Shown: positions 51,611 through 60,113 of the stretch, one piece after another
Numbering within the stretch: position 1 is the first letter of the stretch
Layout of the letters: every line of letters begins with the position of its first letter
Origin: Nocardioides oleivorans
GTDB taxonomy: Bacteria > Actinomycetota > Actinomycetes > Propionibacteriales > Nocardioidaceae
Assembly: GCF_004137255.1 (NCBI RefSeq)
Contig: NZ_SDWT01000001.1
Span: forward strand, 992,001 to 1,056,000
Reading direction: 5' to 3'
Length of the DNA stretch: 64,000 bases
Notes under the pieces: model-generated
Database searches by the model: none
Seen by the model: only the letters and a program-made list of their open reading frames with translations
Told to the model about the DNA's origin: nothing
Program-made: the position numbers and the translations under genes

Positions 51611-52009
51611 GTGACCGAGACGCCCCCGCCCCGGGTGCGGGTCACGGGGCCGCCGCGGCGTCGCGCGGGCGTCGTACGGACTCCGGGGGCGCGCGAGATC
51701 GACGCCGAGACCGCCCTCGGAGAGGTCTTCATGCGCTCGCTGCTGCGCGAGCAGCTCGTGCTGGCGCTGCGGGTGCTCGCAGCACTGGCCCTCACGCTCG
51801 GACTGGTCCCGCTGGTGTTCCACCTCCACCCCGCGCTCGGCGAGGTCGAGGTCGGACCGGTGCCGCTCGCCTGGCTCGTGCTGGGCGTGCTGACCTATCC
51901 CTGGCTGCTCGTGCTCGGCTGGGTCTACGTCCGGCGGGCCGAGCACAACGAGCGCGACTTCGCCGACCTGGTCGGGGAGACCGCCACGGCCGACGAGGAC
52001 CAGCGGTGA
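51611..52009 (+). CDS. DUF485-like small membrane protein partnering an SSS transporter
   Basis: 132 residues with two transmembrane helices (LALRVLAALALTLGLVPLVF; WLVLGVLTYPWLLVLGWVYV). The N-terminal 40 residues are basic and Pro-rich. Its position just before an SSS symporter (4-bp overlap) equals that of the DUF485 gene before actP at 60.3 kb. The family is thought to help assembly or regulation of acetate-type permeases; not proven. Confidence 0.75.
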   Translation: MTETPPPRVRVTGPPRRRAGVVRTPGAREIDAETALGEVFMRSLLREQLVLALRVLAALALTLGLVPLVFHLHPALGEVEVGPVPLAWLVLGVLTYPWLLVLGWVYVRRAEHNERDFADLVGETATADEDQR

Positions 52010-53520
52010 ACGCCGACGTCGTCCCGGGCGTCGTCGCCGTCGTCCTGGTCTCGCTCGCGACGCTGGCGATCGGCACGTGGGGGCTGCGGATCTCGCGCAC
52101 CACCAGCGACTTCCTCGTGGCCTCGCGGACCGTGCGACCACGTCTCAACGCGAGCGCGATCGGCGGGGAGTACCTCTCGGCAGCCTCGTTCCTCGGCGTG
52201 GCCGGCCTGCTGCTCACCTTCGGCGCGGAGATGCTCTGGTACCCCGTCGGCTGGACCGCGGGCTACCTCGTCCTGCTGGTGCTCGTGGCCGCGCCGCTGC
52301 GCCGGTCGGGGGCCTACACGCTGCCCGACTTCGCCGAGGCCAGGCTCGGCTCCCGAGGTGTGCGCAAGCTCTGCTCGGTCCTGGTCGTCGGCATCGGCTG
52401 GCTCTACCTGCTGCCGCAGTTCCAGGGCGCCGGGGTGACGCTGCGCTCGACGATCGGCGCGCCGACCTGGGCCGGCTCGCTGGTCGTCGCGATGGTCGTG
52501 CTCGCGTCGGTGAGCCCCGGCGGGATGCGGTCGATCACCTTCGTGCAGGCCTTCCAGTACTGGCTCAAGCTCACCGCCCTGCTCATCCCGGTCTGCATCC
52601 TGCTCGCGGTGTGGGTCTCGGACGGCGCCGCCGACCCGTCCGCCTCGGCACCCGCGTCGTGGTCGATCCCGCTCGCCTCGCCGGGAGGCGGCATCGGGCT
52701 CTACACGACGTACTCCCTGATCGTGGCGACGTTCCTCGGGACGATGGGGCTGCCGCACGTGGTGGTGCGGTTCTACACGAACCCCGACGGCCGCGCCGCA
52801 CGTCGTACGACGCTCGCGGTCCTGGGTCTGCTGGGCATCTTCTACGTGCTCCCGCCGGTGTACGGCGCCCTCGGCCGGCTCTACGCTCCCGATCTCGCGG
52901 ACGGCCGGTCCGACGTGCTCGTGCTCGAGCTGCCGAACCTGGTGGTCGGCGGGGTGCTCGGCGCCGTGCTCACCGGACTCGTGACGGCCGGAGCCTTCGC
53001 GGCCTTCCTCTCGACGAGCTCGGGGCTGACCATCGCCGTCGCGGGCGTGCTGTCGCAGGACGTGACGGGTCGGCGGTGGGGCTCCCGCCGGCTCGGCGGG
53101 GTCGCCGCCTTCCGGGTCGCGGCGGCCATCGCTGTCGTCGTACCCCTCCTGCTCTCGCTGCCCGCCCAAGACGTGCCGGTCGCGCGGACCGTGGGCCTGG
53201 CGTTCGCGGTGACCGCGTCGACCTTCGCGCCCCTGCTGATGCTCGGCATCTGGTGGCGCGGGCTCACCCCGACCGGCGCTGTCGCGGGGCTCCTCGTCGG
53301 CGGCCTCGGGTCGGGTGCCGCCGTCGCCTGGACCCTCGCCTCGTCGACGTCGTCGGGCTGGTCGGCCGCGCTCCTCGGGCAGCCGGCGGCCTGGTCGGTG
53401 CCGGCGTCGCTCGCGACGATGGTCGTCGTGTCGCACCTGACCCGGGCCTCGGTCCCGGCCCACGCCAACCGCTTCATGGTCCGCCTCCACACCCCCGAGG
53501 CGGTCGAGCTGCAGCGCTGA
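52006..53520 (+). CDS. Solute:sodium symporter (SSS), acetate/pyruvate-type
   Basis: 504 residues and about 13 helices. SSS hallmarks: FLVASRTVRPRLNASAIGGE at helix 1-2, EYLSAASFLGVAGLLLTFG, and GLPHVVVRFYTNPDG, which match the ActP/MctC branch that carries acetate, propionate or pyruvate. It is shorter than the second copy (60679-62286) and clearly a paralog, not a duplicate. As part of the LytS/LytTR operon it is probably induced by its substrate. Confidence 0.87.
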   Translation: MNADVVPGVVAVVLVSLATLAIGTWGLRISRTTSDFLVASRTVRPRLNASAIGGEYLSAASFLGVAGLLLTFGAEMLWYPVGWTAGYLVLLVLVAAPLRRSGAYTLPDFAEARLGSRGVRKLCSVLVVGIGWLYLLPQFQGAGVTLRSTIGAPTWAGSLVVAMVVLASVSPGGMRSITFVQAFQYWLKLTALLIPVCILLAVWVSDGAADPSASAPASWSIPLASPGGGIGLYTTYSLIVATFLGTMGLPHVVVRFYTNPDGRAARRTTLAVLGLLGIFYVLPPVYGALGRLYAPDLADGRSDVLVLELPNLVVGGVLGAVLTGLVTAGAFAAFLSTSSGLTIAVAGVLSQDVTGRRWGSRRLGGVAAFRVAAAIAVVVPLLLSLPAQDVPVARTVGLAFAVTASTFAPLLMLGIWWRGLTPTGAVAGLLVGGLGSGAAVAWTLASSTSSGWSAALLGQPAAWSVPASLATMVVVSHLTRASVPAHANRFMVRLHTPEAVELQR

Positions 53521-53532
53521 CGCCCAGGGGGA

Positions 53533-54219
53533 CTACGCCGGTCGGACGTGGAGCTCGTTGCCGTCGGGATCGGCCATCTCGACGTCCCCGTCGTCCGCCC
53601 GGGCCACCTCCCTCGCCCCCAGCTCCACGAGGCGCGCGACGTCGGCGTCGAGGTCGTCGGCCACCAGCACGAAGTGCATCCGGTTGCGCCCGACCCGGGC
53701 GTCGAGCGGCTCGCCGCCCCAGGCGATCTTCGGACCGCCGTCGGCGGGCTGGATCGCGGTCTCACCGTCCTCGTCGTGCACCAGCGGCCAGCCGATCGCC
53801 GCGCTCCAGAACAGGCCGACCTCCCGCGTCCCGTCGCACGCGACCTCGCCGAGGAAGGGCGTGCCGGCCATCCAGCGGTTGCCCTCCTCGATCACGCAGA
53901 AGGGAACGCCGTCGGGGTCGGCGAGCACCACGTGGTCCTCGTCGGGCTGCTGGCCGACGTCGACGTGGCTGGCGCCGAGCGCCAGCGCGCGGGCGACGGT
54001 CTCCTGCTGGGAGGCGGAGCTGCTGCTCAGGTGGAGGTGGACCTGGGTCGGCAGCACGAGGGGCTCGAGCCACGGCTCGAGGTGCACCTCGAAGGGCGTG
54101 CCGTCGCGCGGGACGAGCGCCACCCCGTCGACGTCCCAGCCGAGGAGGTCGCCCCAGAACTGGGCGGACCGGACGGGATCGGCGGCCAGGATCGTCAGTG
54201 CGTGCAGTCGGACAGCCAT
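53533..54219 (-). CDS. Tandem VOC (glyoxalase-like) domain protein
   Basis: 228 residues with two VOC modules (about 1-115 and 120-228). Each shows the paired beta-alpha-beta-beta-beta pattern (AVRLHALTILAADPVRSAQF and the closing ADPDGNELHVRP). Metal-dependent dioxygenases, isomerases and resistance proteins share the fold, so no function is assigned. ATG 54219 is set by TACGCT 6 nt upstream. Confidence 0.82.
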   Translation of the reverse strand: MAVRLHALTILAADPVRSAQFWGDLLGWDVDGVALVPRDGTPFEVHLEPWLEPLVLPTQVHLHLSSSSASQQETVARALALGASHVDVGQQPDEDHVVLADPDGVPFCVIEEGNRWMAGTPFLGEVACDGTREVGLFWSAAIGWPLVHDEDGETAIQPADGGPKIAWGGEPLDARVGRNRMHFVLVADDLDADVARLVELGAREVARADDGDVEMADPDGNELHVRPA

Positions 54220-54225
54220 CTGGGC

Positions 54226-54231
54226 AGCGTA
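54226..54231 (-). promoter_or_regulatory. Leaderless -10 (TACGCT) for VOC gene
   Basis: Minus-strand TACGCT, then 6 nt, then ATG 54219. Confidence 0.55.
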
Positions 54232-54274
54232 GGGCGACCGCGTGTGTGATCTGCCACTCAAATCAACAAAACCT

Positions 54275-54288
54275 CCACACAATTGTGG
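54275..54288. promoter_or_regulatory. CCACA-CAAT-TGTGG inverted repeat before secreted protein gene
   Basis: Perfect 5-bp arms in the most AT-rich stretch of the window, 66 bp upstream of the next ATG. TTGACA at 54302-54307 may be a -35 element for that gene. Confidence 0.35.
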
Positions 54289-54353
54289 CGTCTTGGTAAC
54301 TTCTTGACATTCGTCCAGATCCCCCCACGCCCCGCCACCCCAGGACCCGCCGC

Positions 54354-54926
54354 ATGGAACCCCTCCGCCCCACCCGACGCACGCTCACGCGCTCTGCCGC
54401 GTGGACGGTCCCCGTCGTGGCCGTGGCGACCGCGGCGCCCGCGTTCGCGGCGTCCCCGTGCAACTGCCCGGAGTTCTACTTCCAGGGGTTCCCCGCGTCC
54501 GGCACCCTCGGCAACGGCTGGACCCTGACCTCCTCGACGGCCAGCCCGGGCGGCGGGACCGACCGGTTCGAGAACGGGTCCTTCATCACCGTTGCCGACC
54601 CTCCGGCCCTGGGCACCCTGGCGGTCACCGCCGCGCGCAGCATCTGCGTGACGTCGGGTCGCACCTACCGGTTCACCTACAGCTGGACGGCGTACCTCTC
54701 GAACCCGCGTCCGCAGACCTCGGTCCTCCAGGTCAACGGCGTCACCGTCAACGGGAGCACCATCGACACCTCCACGAGCACGACGGCCGGCACCCGGTCG
54801 GTCACCTGGCTGAGCAACGTCACCGGCAACGTCACCCTGTCCTTCGTCCACACCACCGTCGCGAGCCTGACGAGCAACGTGGGCGACGACATCACCATCA
54901 CCAACATCGCCGGCACCTGCTCCTGA
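54354..54926 (+). CDS. Secreted protein with Tat-like signal peptide
   Basis: 190 residues. The start RPTRRTLTRSAAWTVPVVAV has the twin-Arg and hydrophobic core of a Tat or Sec signal, cleaved near AFA. The mature part opens with Cys pairs (SPCNCPEFYF) and is a beta-rich Ser/Thr-heavy domain that ends in Cys, probably disulfide-linked. It resembles the many actinobacterial single-domain surface proteins of unknown role. An AT-rich promoter region with an inverted repeat precedes it. Confidence 0.72.
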   Translation: MEPLRPTRRTLTRSAAWTVPVVAVATAAPAFAASPCNCPEFYFQGFPASGTLGNGWTLTSSTASPGGGTDRFENGSFITVADPPALGTLAVTAARSICVTSGRTYRFTYSWTAYLSNPRPQTSVLQVNGVTVNGSTIDTSTSTTAGTRSVTWLSNVTGNVTLSFVHTTVASLTSNVGDDITITNIAGTCS

Positions 54927-54927
54927 C

Positions 54928-55977
54928 CTATCTCCGCAGCAGCAGCGCCGAGTCGCCGAACTCGTGCCAGAGGTAGCCCTCGGCCACCGCTGCGTCGTAC
55001 GCCGCCTGCGTCAGGCGCTCGCCCGCGACCGCCTCGACGAGGAGGAGGTGCGAGGCCATCGGGTCGTGCCAGCCGGTGACCAGGCCGTCGACGACGCGAG
55101 GCGGCTGCGCGGGCGTGACCACCCGCGACGTCCAGCCGCGCGAGGCGACGACGTGCCGCCCGAGCACGGACGACTCGACCGCTCGCGTGGCGGTGGTGCC
55201 GACGGCGATGACCCGGCCGCCGTTCTCGCGGGCGCCGTTGATCGTGCGTGCCGACGTGGGCGGCACCTCGAACCACTCCGGGCCGGGCGCCTCGCCCGCC
55301 TCCTGCGAGGACACCCCGGTGTGCAGCGTGACCGGCGCGAGCTGGACGCCTGCGGTCACGAGCCGGGTCACCAGCGCCGGGGTGAACGGCCGGCCCGCCG
55401 ACGCCATCTCGGCGCTGCCCGGCCGCGTGCCGAAGACGGTCTGGTAGTCGGCGAGCGGGTAGCGCCGGTCGAGGTAGCCGTAGGCGATGGGCCGACCGTT
55501 CCACTCCAGCTGTCGGTCGAGGTCGCCCGCGACCGACGCCTGCCAGAGGCGGTTGCCGGCACCGGTCGGCGACGACGCCTCCCCGGGCCACGGCGACCGC
55601 AGCACCAGGCGTACGTCACCGACCCGGACGACGTCGCCCGACGTCCGATCGAGGATGGCCCGGCCCGCATCCGGGGAGGACCGCAGCTCGACGACGCGGT
55701 CGCCGTCCTCGAGGTGGTGGGCCACGTGCAGCACGACCGGCTCGCCGTCGAGCGTCGCGTCGACCTCGGCGTTGACGGTGGCGGACGTGTTCACGACGAG
55801 CACGTCACCGGCGTGCAGGTGGTCGGGCAGGTCGCGGAAGCGCACGTGCGCGAGGCCGTCCGGTGTGCCGACGAGCAGGCGCACCTCGTCGCGCTCGAGG
55901 CCGCGCGACTCGGCGGGCTGCGGGGCGAAGTCGGAGGCCGCGAAGCGGGTGTGCGGGGTCTCGGCGAGCAGGCTCAT
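54928..55977 (-). CDS. QueA-like S-adenosylmethionine:tRNA ribosyltransferase-isomerase
   Basis: 349 residues. QueA motifs are visible: LLVGTPDGLAHVRFRDLPDHL, VVNTSATVNAEV, PIAYGYLDRRYPLADYQTVF, the active-site stretch VQLAPVTLHTGVSSQ and GTTATRAVES. QueA makes epoxyqueuosine in the queuosine pathway, but no other queuosine gene is seen here and many actinobacteria keep a lone QueA paralog of unknown substrate. Its ATG overlaps the SDR stop by 4 bp, so it is in an SDR-queA operon facing a SoxR gene. Confidence 0.85.
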   Translation of the reverse strand: MSLLAETPHTRFAASDFAPQPAESRGLERDEVRLLVGTPDGLAHVRFRDLPDHLHAGDVLVVNTSATVNAEVDATLDGEPVVLHVAHHLEDGDRVVELRSSPDAGRAILDRTSGDVVRVGDVRLVLRSPWPGEASSPTGAGNRLWQASVAGDLDRQLEWNGRPIAYGYLDRRYPLADYQTVFGTRPGSAEMASAGRPFTPALVTRLVTAGVQLAPVTLHTGVSSQEAGEAPGPEWFEVPPTSARTINGARENGGRVIAVGTTATRAVESSVLGRHVVASRGWTSRVVTPAQPPRVVDGLVTGWHDPMASHLLLVEAVAGERLTQAAYDAAVAEGYLWHEFGDSALLLRR

Positions 55978-56672
55978 CGGACGTCCTCCCCGATGTCGGC
56001 AGCCCGGTAGCGCCCGGACTCCGGTCGCGCGTCGAGCAGCGCCAGCAGCCGCGGGACGACGGTCGAGGCGAGCGGACGGTCGGAGATGTCCTCGCCCGGG
56101 AAGGCGTCCTGGTGCATCGCCGTACGCATGTCACCCGGGTCGACGGCGTACGCCCTCAGCCCGGTCTCCGCGCCATAGGTCAGCGTCACGTGGTCGAGCG
56201 CCGCCTTGCTCGCGCCGTAGAGCCCCCACGTCTCGTAGTGCTCGACGGCAGCGTCGGAGCTGAGCGAGAGGAGCACGCCGTCCGCGTCCCGCAGCCGCGG
56301 CAGCAGCGCCGAGGTGAGGACGAGCGGTCCGCCGATGTTGGTGCGCCAGACGTGCATCAGGTCCGGGATGTCGACCTCCTCCAGCGGGCGCATCGGCAGC
56401 GGGCCCAGCGTGCTGGCGTTGTGCACCAGCAGGTCGAGGCGACCGCGTTGCTCGACCTCGGCGACGAGCGCCGACCGGTGGTCGGCGTCGGTCAGGTCGC
56501 CGACGACGGCCGTGACCCCGGCGGGCAGGTCGGCCTCCTTGAACTTCTCGGCGCTGCGTCCGTCGGTGATGACGTCCCATCCCCGCTCCGCGAGCGCCGT
56601 GCACAGGGCCAGTCCGAGACCGGCCGAACCTCCGGTGACCAGGGCCACCCGTGTCTCTGTCGTGGTGTTCAT
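55974..56672 (-). CDS. Short-chain dehydrogenase/reductase
   Basis: 232 residues. NAD(P) motif VTGGSAGLGLALC, the NAS motif VHNASTLG, catalytic Ser in SLSSDAAV, and YGASKAALDH as the Tyr-Lys pair. ATG 56672 is in front of the family start. Substrate unknown. It is divergent from soxR, with a 50-bp shared control region carrying a SoxR-like dyad, so induction by redox-cycling agents is likely. Confidence 0.88.
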   Translation of the reverse strand: MNTTTETRVALVTGGSAGLGLALCTALAERGWDVITDGRSAEKFKEADLPAGVTAVVGDLTDADHRSALVAEVEQRGRLDLLVHNASTLGPLPMRPLEEVDIPDLMHVWRTNIGGPLVLTSALLPRLRDADGVLLSLSSDAAVEHYETWGLYGASKAALDHVTLTYGAETGLRAYAVDPGDMRTAMHQDAFPGEDISDRPLASTVVPRLLALLDARPESGRYRAADIGEDVR

Positions 56673-56683
56673 GGCACCATGGT

Positions 56684-56708
56684 TCAAGTTGAAGTGAACT
56701 TGAGTTCA
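56684..56708. promoter_or_regulatory. SoxR-type operator between SDR and soxR
   Basis: TCAAGTT-N6-AACTTGA (56684-56703) overlaps TGAACT-TG-AGTTCA (56695-56708). Both resemble the CCTCAAGTTAACTTGAGG soxbox, though the first has a 6-bp insertion at the centre. It is placed between divergent genes, 12-15 bp from each start. Confidence 0.6.
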
Positions 56709-56722
56709 AGGGTTGATGGCAG

Positions 56723-57199
56723 ATGGATGCGAAGGACCTGCTCCCGATGGGGGAGATCACCAGCCGGAGCGGCTTCGCCGCGTCGGCGATCCGCTACTAC
56801 GAGGCCGAGGGACTGATCGAGGCACACCGCTCCGGCGGTGGCCAGCGGCGCTTCGAGCGCAGCGTGCTGCGACGCCTGGCTTTTATCCGTGCCGCGTCCA
56901 ACGTCGGCCTCACGATCGAGGAGATCCGCGACGAGCTCGGCCGGCTGCCCGGCAACCGCACCCCGACCAAGGCCGACTGGCACCGCATCTCGAAGCACTG
57001 GGGCGCCCGCCTCGACGAGCAGATCGCAGCGCTCCAGCGGCTCAAGGGCGGTCTCGACTCGTGCATCGGGTGCGGCTGCCTCAGCCTGCGGTCGTGCGCG
57101 TTCTCCAACGCCGGCGACTGGGCGGCCGAGCGCGGTCCCGGCGCCCAGCTCCTGCCCGACACCCTCCGGCGCCCGCACCCCTCCCGCCGCTCGGGGTAG
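56723..57199 (+). CDS. soxR: SoxR, redox-sensing MerR-family activator
   Basis: 158 residues. MerR-type winged helix (GEITSRSGFAASAIRYYEAE) and dimer helix, then the [2Fe-2S] loop CIGCGCLSLRSC, in which four Cys match SoxR spacing. SoxR in actinobacteria responds to redox-active metabolites rather than superoxide and controls a few oxidoreductase genes. Divergent from SDR-queA, its likely target. ATG 56723 is the start used by family members. Confidence 0.95.
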   Translation: MDAKDLLPMGEITSRSGFAASAIRYYEAEGLIEAHRSGGGQRRFERSVLRRLAFIRAASNVGLTIEEIRDELGRLPGNRTPTKADWHRISKHWGARLDEQIAALQRLKGGLDSCIGCGCLSLRSCAFSNAGDWAAERGPGAQLLPDTLRRPHPSRRSG

Positions 57200-57254
57200 T
57201 CCAGCGCGATACGGCTGCCGGTCGGGACGACCGCCCGATGTCAGGATCAAGCAC

Positions 57255-57671
57255 ATGACCGACGGCTACGAGCTCCGCACCGACTCCGACGCGATGGACC
57301 TCGACCGCGTCCACGAGTGGCTGAGCACCGACGCGTACTGGGCGCTCGGCCGCACCCGCGACAACGTCGGGACGGCCGCAGCGCACTCGCTCAACTACGG
57401 CGTCTTCCACGAGGGCGAGCAGGTCGCCTACGCCCGGGTCGTCACCGACCACGCCAACTTCGCCTGGCTCTGCGACGTGTACGTCGACCGCGACCACCGC
57501 GGTCGCGGCCTGGGTCGGATGGTGGTCGAGGCCGTCAACCGCGACCTGGACGCGCTCGGCGTACGACGCACCCTGCTCGCGACCGGCACCGCCCACGGCG
57601 TCTACGAGCCGCTGGGCTTCGCACCGCTCCCCGACCCGACGATGTGGATGATCCGCACGCCGACGCCCTGA
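57255..57671 (+). CDS. GNAT-family N-acetyltransferase
   Basis: 138 residues. Short GNAT fold with DVYVDRDHRGRGLGRMVVEA as the acetyl-CoA loop and GTAHGVYEPLGFAPL at the end. This subgroup begins with DSDAMDLDRVHEWLSTDAYW and is common next to stress genes; substrate unknown. AGGA at 57243-57246 precedes the ATG. Ends inside a hairpin. Confidence 0.87.
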   Translation: MTDGYELRTDSDAMDLDRVHEWLSTDAYWALGRTRDNVGTAAAHSLNYGVFHEGEQVAYARVVTDHANFAWLCDVYVDRDHRGRGLGRMVVEAVNRDLDALGVRRTLLATGTAHGVYEPLGFAPLPDPTMWMIRTPTP

Positions 57672-57705
57672 TGGACTTCCACCCCAGCGCGTGGAAATCC
57701 ATCAG
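57668..57705. terminator. Bidirectional hairpin carrying both stop codons
   Basis: CTGATGGA.TTCCAC and GTGGAA.TCCATCAG arms (14-15 bp, mismatch near the middle) around CCCAGCGC. It lies between convergent GNAT and VOC genes; the TGA of one and the TGA of the other are in the two arms. Confidence 0.75.
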
Positions 57706-58103
57706 GCGGGGTCGTCGGACGGCGAGAAGAGCGTCAGCTGCATCCCGTCAGGAGCAGCGATCCGGGCGTTCGTGTCGCCCCAGGGCGTGACCTTCGCCGG
57801 AGCGACCTCGGTGGCGCCGGCACCGACCAGCGACGTGGAGGCCTCGGCCGCCGAGGACACCTGCAGCGCGAACCGCACCTTCCCCGATACCCGCCGCCCC
57901 ACCTCGAGGTCGTCGACCATCGCGGCCTGCCGCTCGTCGAAGAGCTCGAGGGTCGCCCGGCCGGCGTCGAGCAGCAGCACCCGGCCCTCCTCGCTGCTCC
58001 AGTCCTCGAGCTGTGGCAGGCCGAGCGCGTCGCGGTAGAACGCCACCGCGGCGTCGAAGTCGTCGACAGTGAGGGTGATGCGGAGCTCCTGGACCTCGGT
58101 CAT
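57702..58103 (-). CDS. VOC-family (glyoxalase/bleomycin-resistance-like) protein
   Basis: 133 residues, single VOC module: ELRITLTVDDFDAAVAFYRD and the closing RIAAPDGMQLTLFSP. Function unassigned. The ATG at 58103 has GACGAT 6 nt upstream, a weak leaderless -10. Convergent with the GNAT gene. Confidence 0.82.
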   Translation of the reverse strand: MTEVQELRITLTVDDFDAAVAFYRDALGLPQLEDWSSEEGRVLLLDAGRATLELFDERQAAMVDDLEVGRRVSGKVRFALQVSSAAEASTSLVGAGATEVAPAKVTPWGDTNARIAAPDGMQLTLFSPSDDPA

Positions 58104-58120
58104 GCCGTCATCGTCCGACC

Positions 58121-58561
58121 TCAGGTGCACCTGAGGTCAAGCCCCAGCTCCTGCAGCACCACCAGCTGATCGCGGCTGACGAAGGACGGGTTGCTGCCGG
58201 CGGGCATCCGGAGCACCTCCAGTGCCTCCAGCGCAGGGTGGCCGGCGAGCTCGGACCGGAGCAGTGGCCTCGGCAGCGACTCCAGGCGCACCGGCATCCG
58301 GTCCCCGGTGACGACGCCCGTCGTGGAGCCACGGGCGTGGATCCCCGCCGGAGCCGCAGCCTCGCGCCCGCTGACCCAGAGCAGCACCGGCTGCCCGGCA
58401 CGGACGAGGTCGGTGCGGTAGGAGCGTCGTACGCACCACGAGGACGCCTGCACGAACCCGCTGCGGACGTGCTCCTGGGTGGACGGCTCGCTCCCCCGGG
58501 CCTTGATCACCCAGGCCCCGAGGTCGCCCTCGGTGACCGCCTGGGCGAGCGGGGCGGTCAC
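58121..58561 (-). CDS. EVE/PUA-like domain protein
   Basis: 146 residues with the order of an EVE fold: GDLGAWVIKARGS at the start, then RRSYRTDLVRAGQPVLLWVSG and AGIHARGSTTGVV. EVE proteins bind modified bases in DNA or RNA and often sit with restriction-like systems; none is here. It ends the operon PAP2-epimerase-EVE and overlaps the epimerase stop by 4 bp. The family assignment is from pattern and not certain. Confidence 0.62.
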   Translation of the reverse strand: MTAPLAQAVTEGDLGAWVIKARGSEPSTQEHVRSGFVQASSWCVRRSYRTDLVRAGQPVLLWVSGREAAAPAGIHARGSTTGVVTGDRMPVRLESLPRPLLRSELAGHPALEALEVLRMPAGSNPSFVSRDQLVVLQELGLDLRCT

Positions 58562-59460
58562 TGCCGCAGGCCGGCCTTCAGCTCCTCGAGGGCCTCATCG
58601 AGCGTCACCTTCGGCGACCAACCCCAGCCACGCGCTCGGTCGGCGACGATCTGCCCCGTCCAGGCGGGCTCGTCGTCCCAGACCGGCTCGAGGCCCAGCG
58701 CCGACGTCACGGCGCCGAGGTAGTCGCGCTGGGTCGCGGGCTCGCCGGCCGCGTTGACCGGGGTGCAGCCACCGGCGACCGGACCGGCCTCGGGGTCGTC
58801 ACCCGCCGCGATCGCACCGGAGGCCAGGTCCGCGACCAGGGCGGCGAGGTCGTCGACGTGCACCCAGGCGAAGCTCGCGTCGGGCACCGCGTGCCGCTGG
58901 CCCTCGTCGTCGCGGATCCGCGCCGGGCGCAGGGCGTTCCAGACCGAGGACCCACCCGGCCCGAGGATCGCCGGCGGCCGCACGAGGACGCGCGTCGTCC
59001 CCGCGGCCCGGTCGAGCGCTGCGTCCACGTCGCGCTTCACGACGGCGTAGTCGCCACCGTCGTCACCGACGAGGTCGCCGTCCTCGGCGACGTCGCCGGT
59101 CCCGGGGCTGCGGTCATAGACCGCGGCGGTCGAGACGTGGACGTGGCGCGCGACGCCGGACGTGGCGGCCGCGTCGGCGATGGTGAGCGTGCCGTCGACC
59201 CCGACCCGGCGCTGGCTGTCGCGGTCGTCGCCCATCGGGTGCACGGTCGTGACGAGTGCGTCCGCACCCACGACCACCGAGCCGGCGAAGCCCGGGTCGG
59301 CGAAGTCGCCGACGTGCTCCTCGACGCCCGGCAGGTCGGGTGCGGTGCCCGGTCGTCGTACGACGGCACGCACGCTCGCGCCGCGCTCGCTCAGGGCGGA
59401 CACCACGTGGCTGCCCACCAGTCCGTTGGCACCGGTCACGACGACGACAGGAGAGGTCAT
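58558..59460 (-). CDS. NAD-dependent epimerase/dehydratase family protein
   Basis: 300 residues, extended SDR. Nucleotide motif VVTGANGLVGSHVV at the N-terminus, STAAVYDRSP as the Ser site and DYAVVKRDVDAAL, where the usual YxxxK pair is found as YAVVK. Sugar-nucleotide or isoprenoid substrates are possible. Translationally coupled by 4-bp overlaps to both neighbours. Confidence 0.85.
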   Translation of the reverse strand: MTSPVVVVTGANGLVGSHVVSALSERGASVRAVVRRPGTAPDLPGVEEHVGDFADPGFAGSVVVGADALVTTVHPMGDDRDSQRRVGVDGTLTIADAAATSGVARHVHVSTAAVYDRSPGTGDVAEDGDLVGDDGGDYAVVKRDVDAALDRAAGTTRVLVRPPAILGPGGSSVWNALRPARIRDDEGQRHAVPDASFAWVHVDDLAALVADLASGAIAAGDDPEAGPVAGGCTPVNAAGEPATQRDYLGAVTSALGLEPVWDDEPAWTGQIVADRARGWGWSPKVTLDEALEELKAGLRQ

Positions 59461-60113
59461 GCCTCCACCTTGTCAGGCGGGTGGAGGAGGACGCGTGCGA
59501 CGACGGCGAGCCAGGCCGAGGCGAACAGCAGGCTGGTGAGGACGTCGGTCGGGTGGTGGGCGCCCTGGTAGAGCCGCGACGGCGCCACCACGAGCGGCAC
59601 GAGCAGGAGCGGCCACGTGCGCCGGCGCCAGCGTGGGACCAGGGCATTGAGCAGGAGGGCGGTGCCGCAGTAGACGACGACCGCGGTGGCGACGTGGCCG
59701 GACGGGAAGCTGTGGTCGGGCACCAGACCGGGGTCGAGGATCTCCACCGGCGGTCGGTCGCGCGGGACGAGCGCGGTGACGACCAGGTAGAGCACGAACG
59801 TGCCGCCGACCAGGACGGCGTAGTAGGCGAACGGCCGCCACGACCGCTGCCACCGCGAGATCGCGGCCGCGAGGACGACGGTCAGCGCGATCCCCACGAG
59901 CGTGTCGGCGACCTTGCTCCCCGCGTCGGCGGCGACGTCGAGCCCTGAGGTCCGGTGGTCGGCGAACCACCGCACCACTGAGTCGTCCCAGGGCTCGACG
60001 TGGCGCTCGAGCGGGTGCGTCAGGAGCCAGCCGATCCCCAGCACGCAGGCCAGGAGCACCGCCCACGCGACGACCAGCACGGTGGCTGCGCGTCGTCCGC
60101 CCTCGATCCTCAT
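59457..60113 (-). CDS. PAP2-family membrane phosphatase
   Basis: 218 residues, five or six helices. The phosphatase triad motifs are RDRPP (C1), FPSGHVATA (C2) and SRLYQGAHHPTDV (C3), all intact. These enzymes dephosphorylate undecaprenyl pyrophosphate or phosphatidic acid. ATG 60113 begins the first helix. First gene of the three-gene operon with the epimerase and EVE genes; divergent from the acetate locus. Confidence 0.9.
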   Translation of the reverse strand: MRIEGGRRAATVLVVAWAVLLACVLGIGWLLTHPLERHVEPWDDSVVRWFADHRTSGLDVAADAGSKVADTLVGIALTVVLAAAISRWQRSWRPFAYYAVLVGGTFVLYLVVTALVPRDRPPVEILDPGLVPDHSFPSGHVATAVVVYCGTALLLNALVPRWRRRTWPLLLVPLVVAPSRLYQGAHHPTDVLTSLLFASAWLAVVARVLLHPPDKVEA

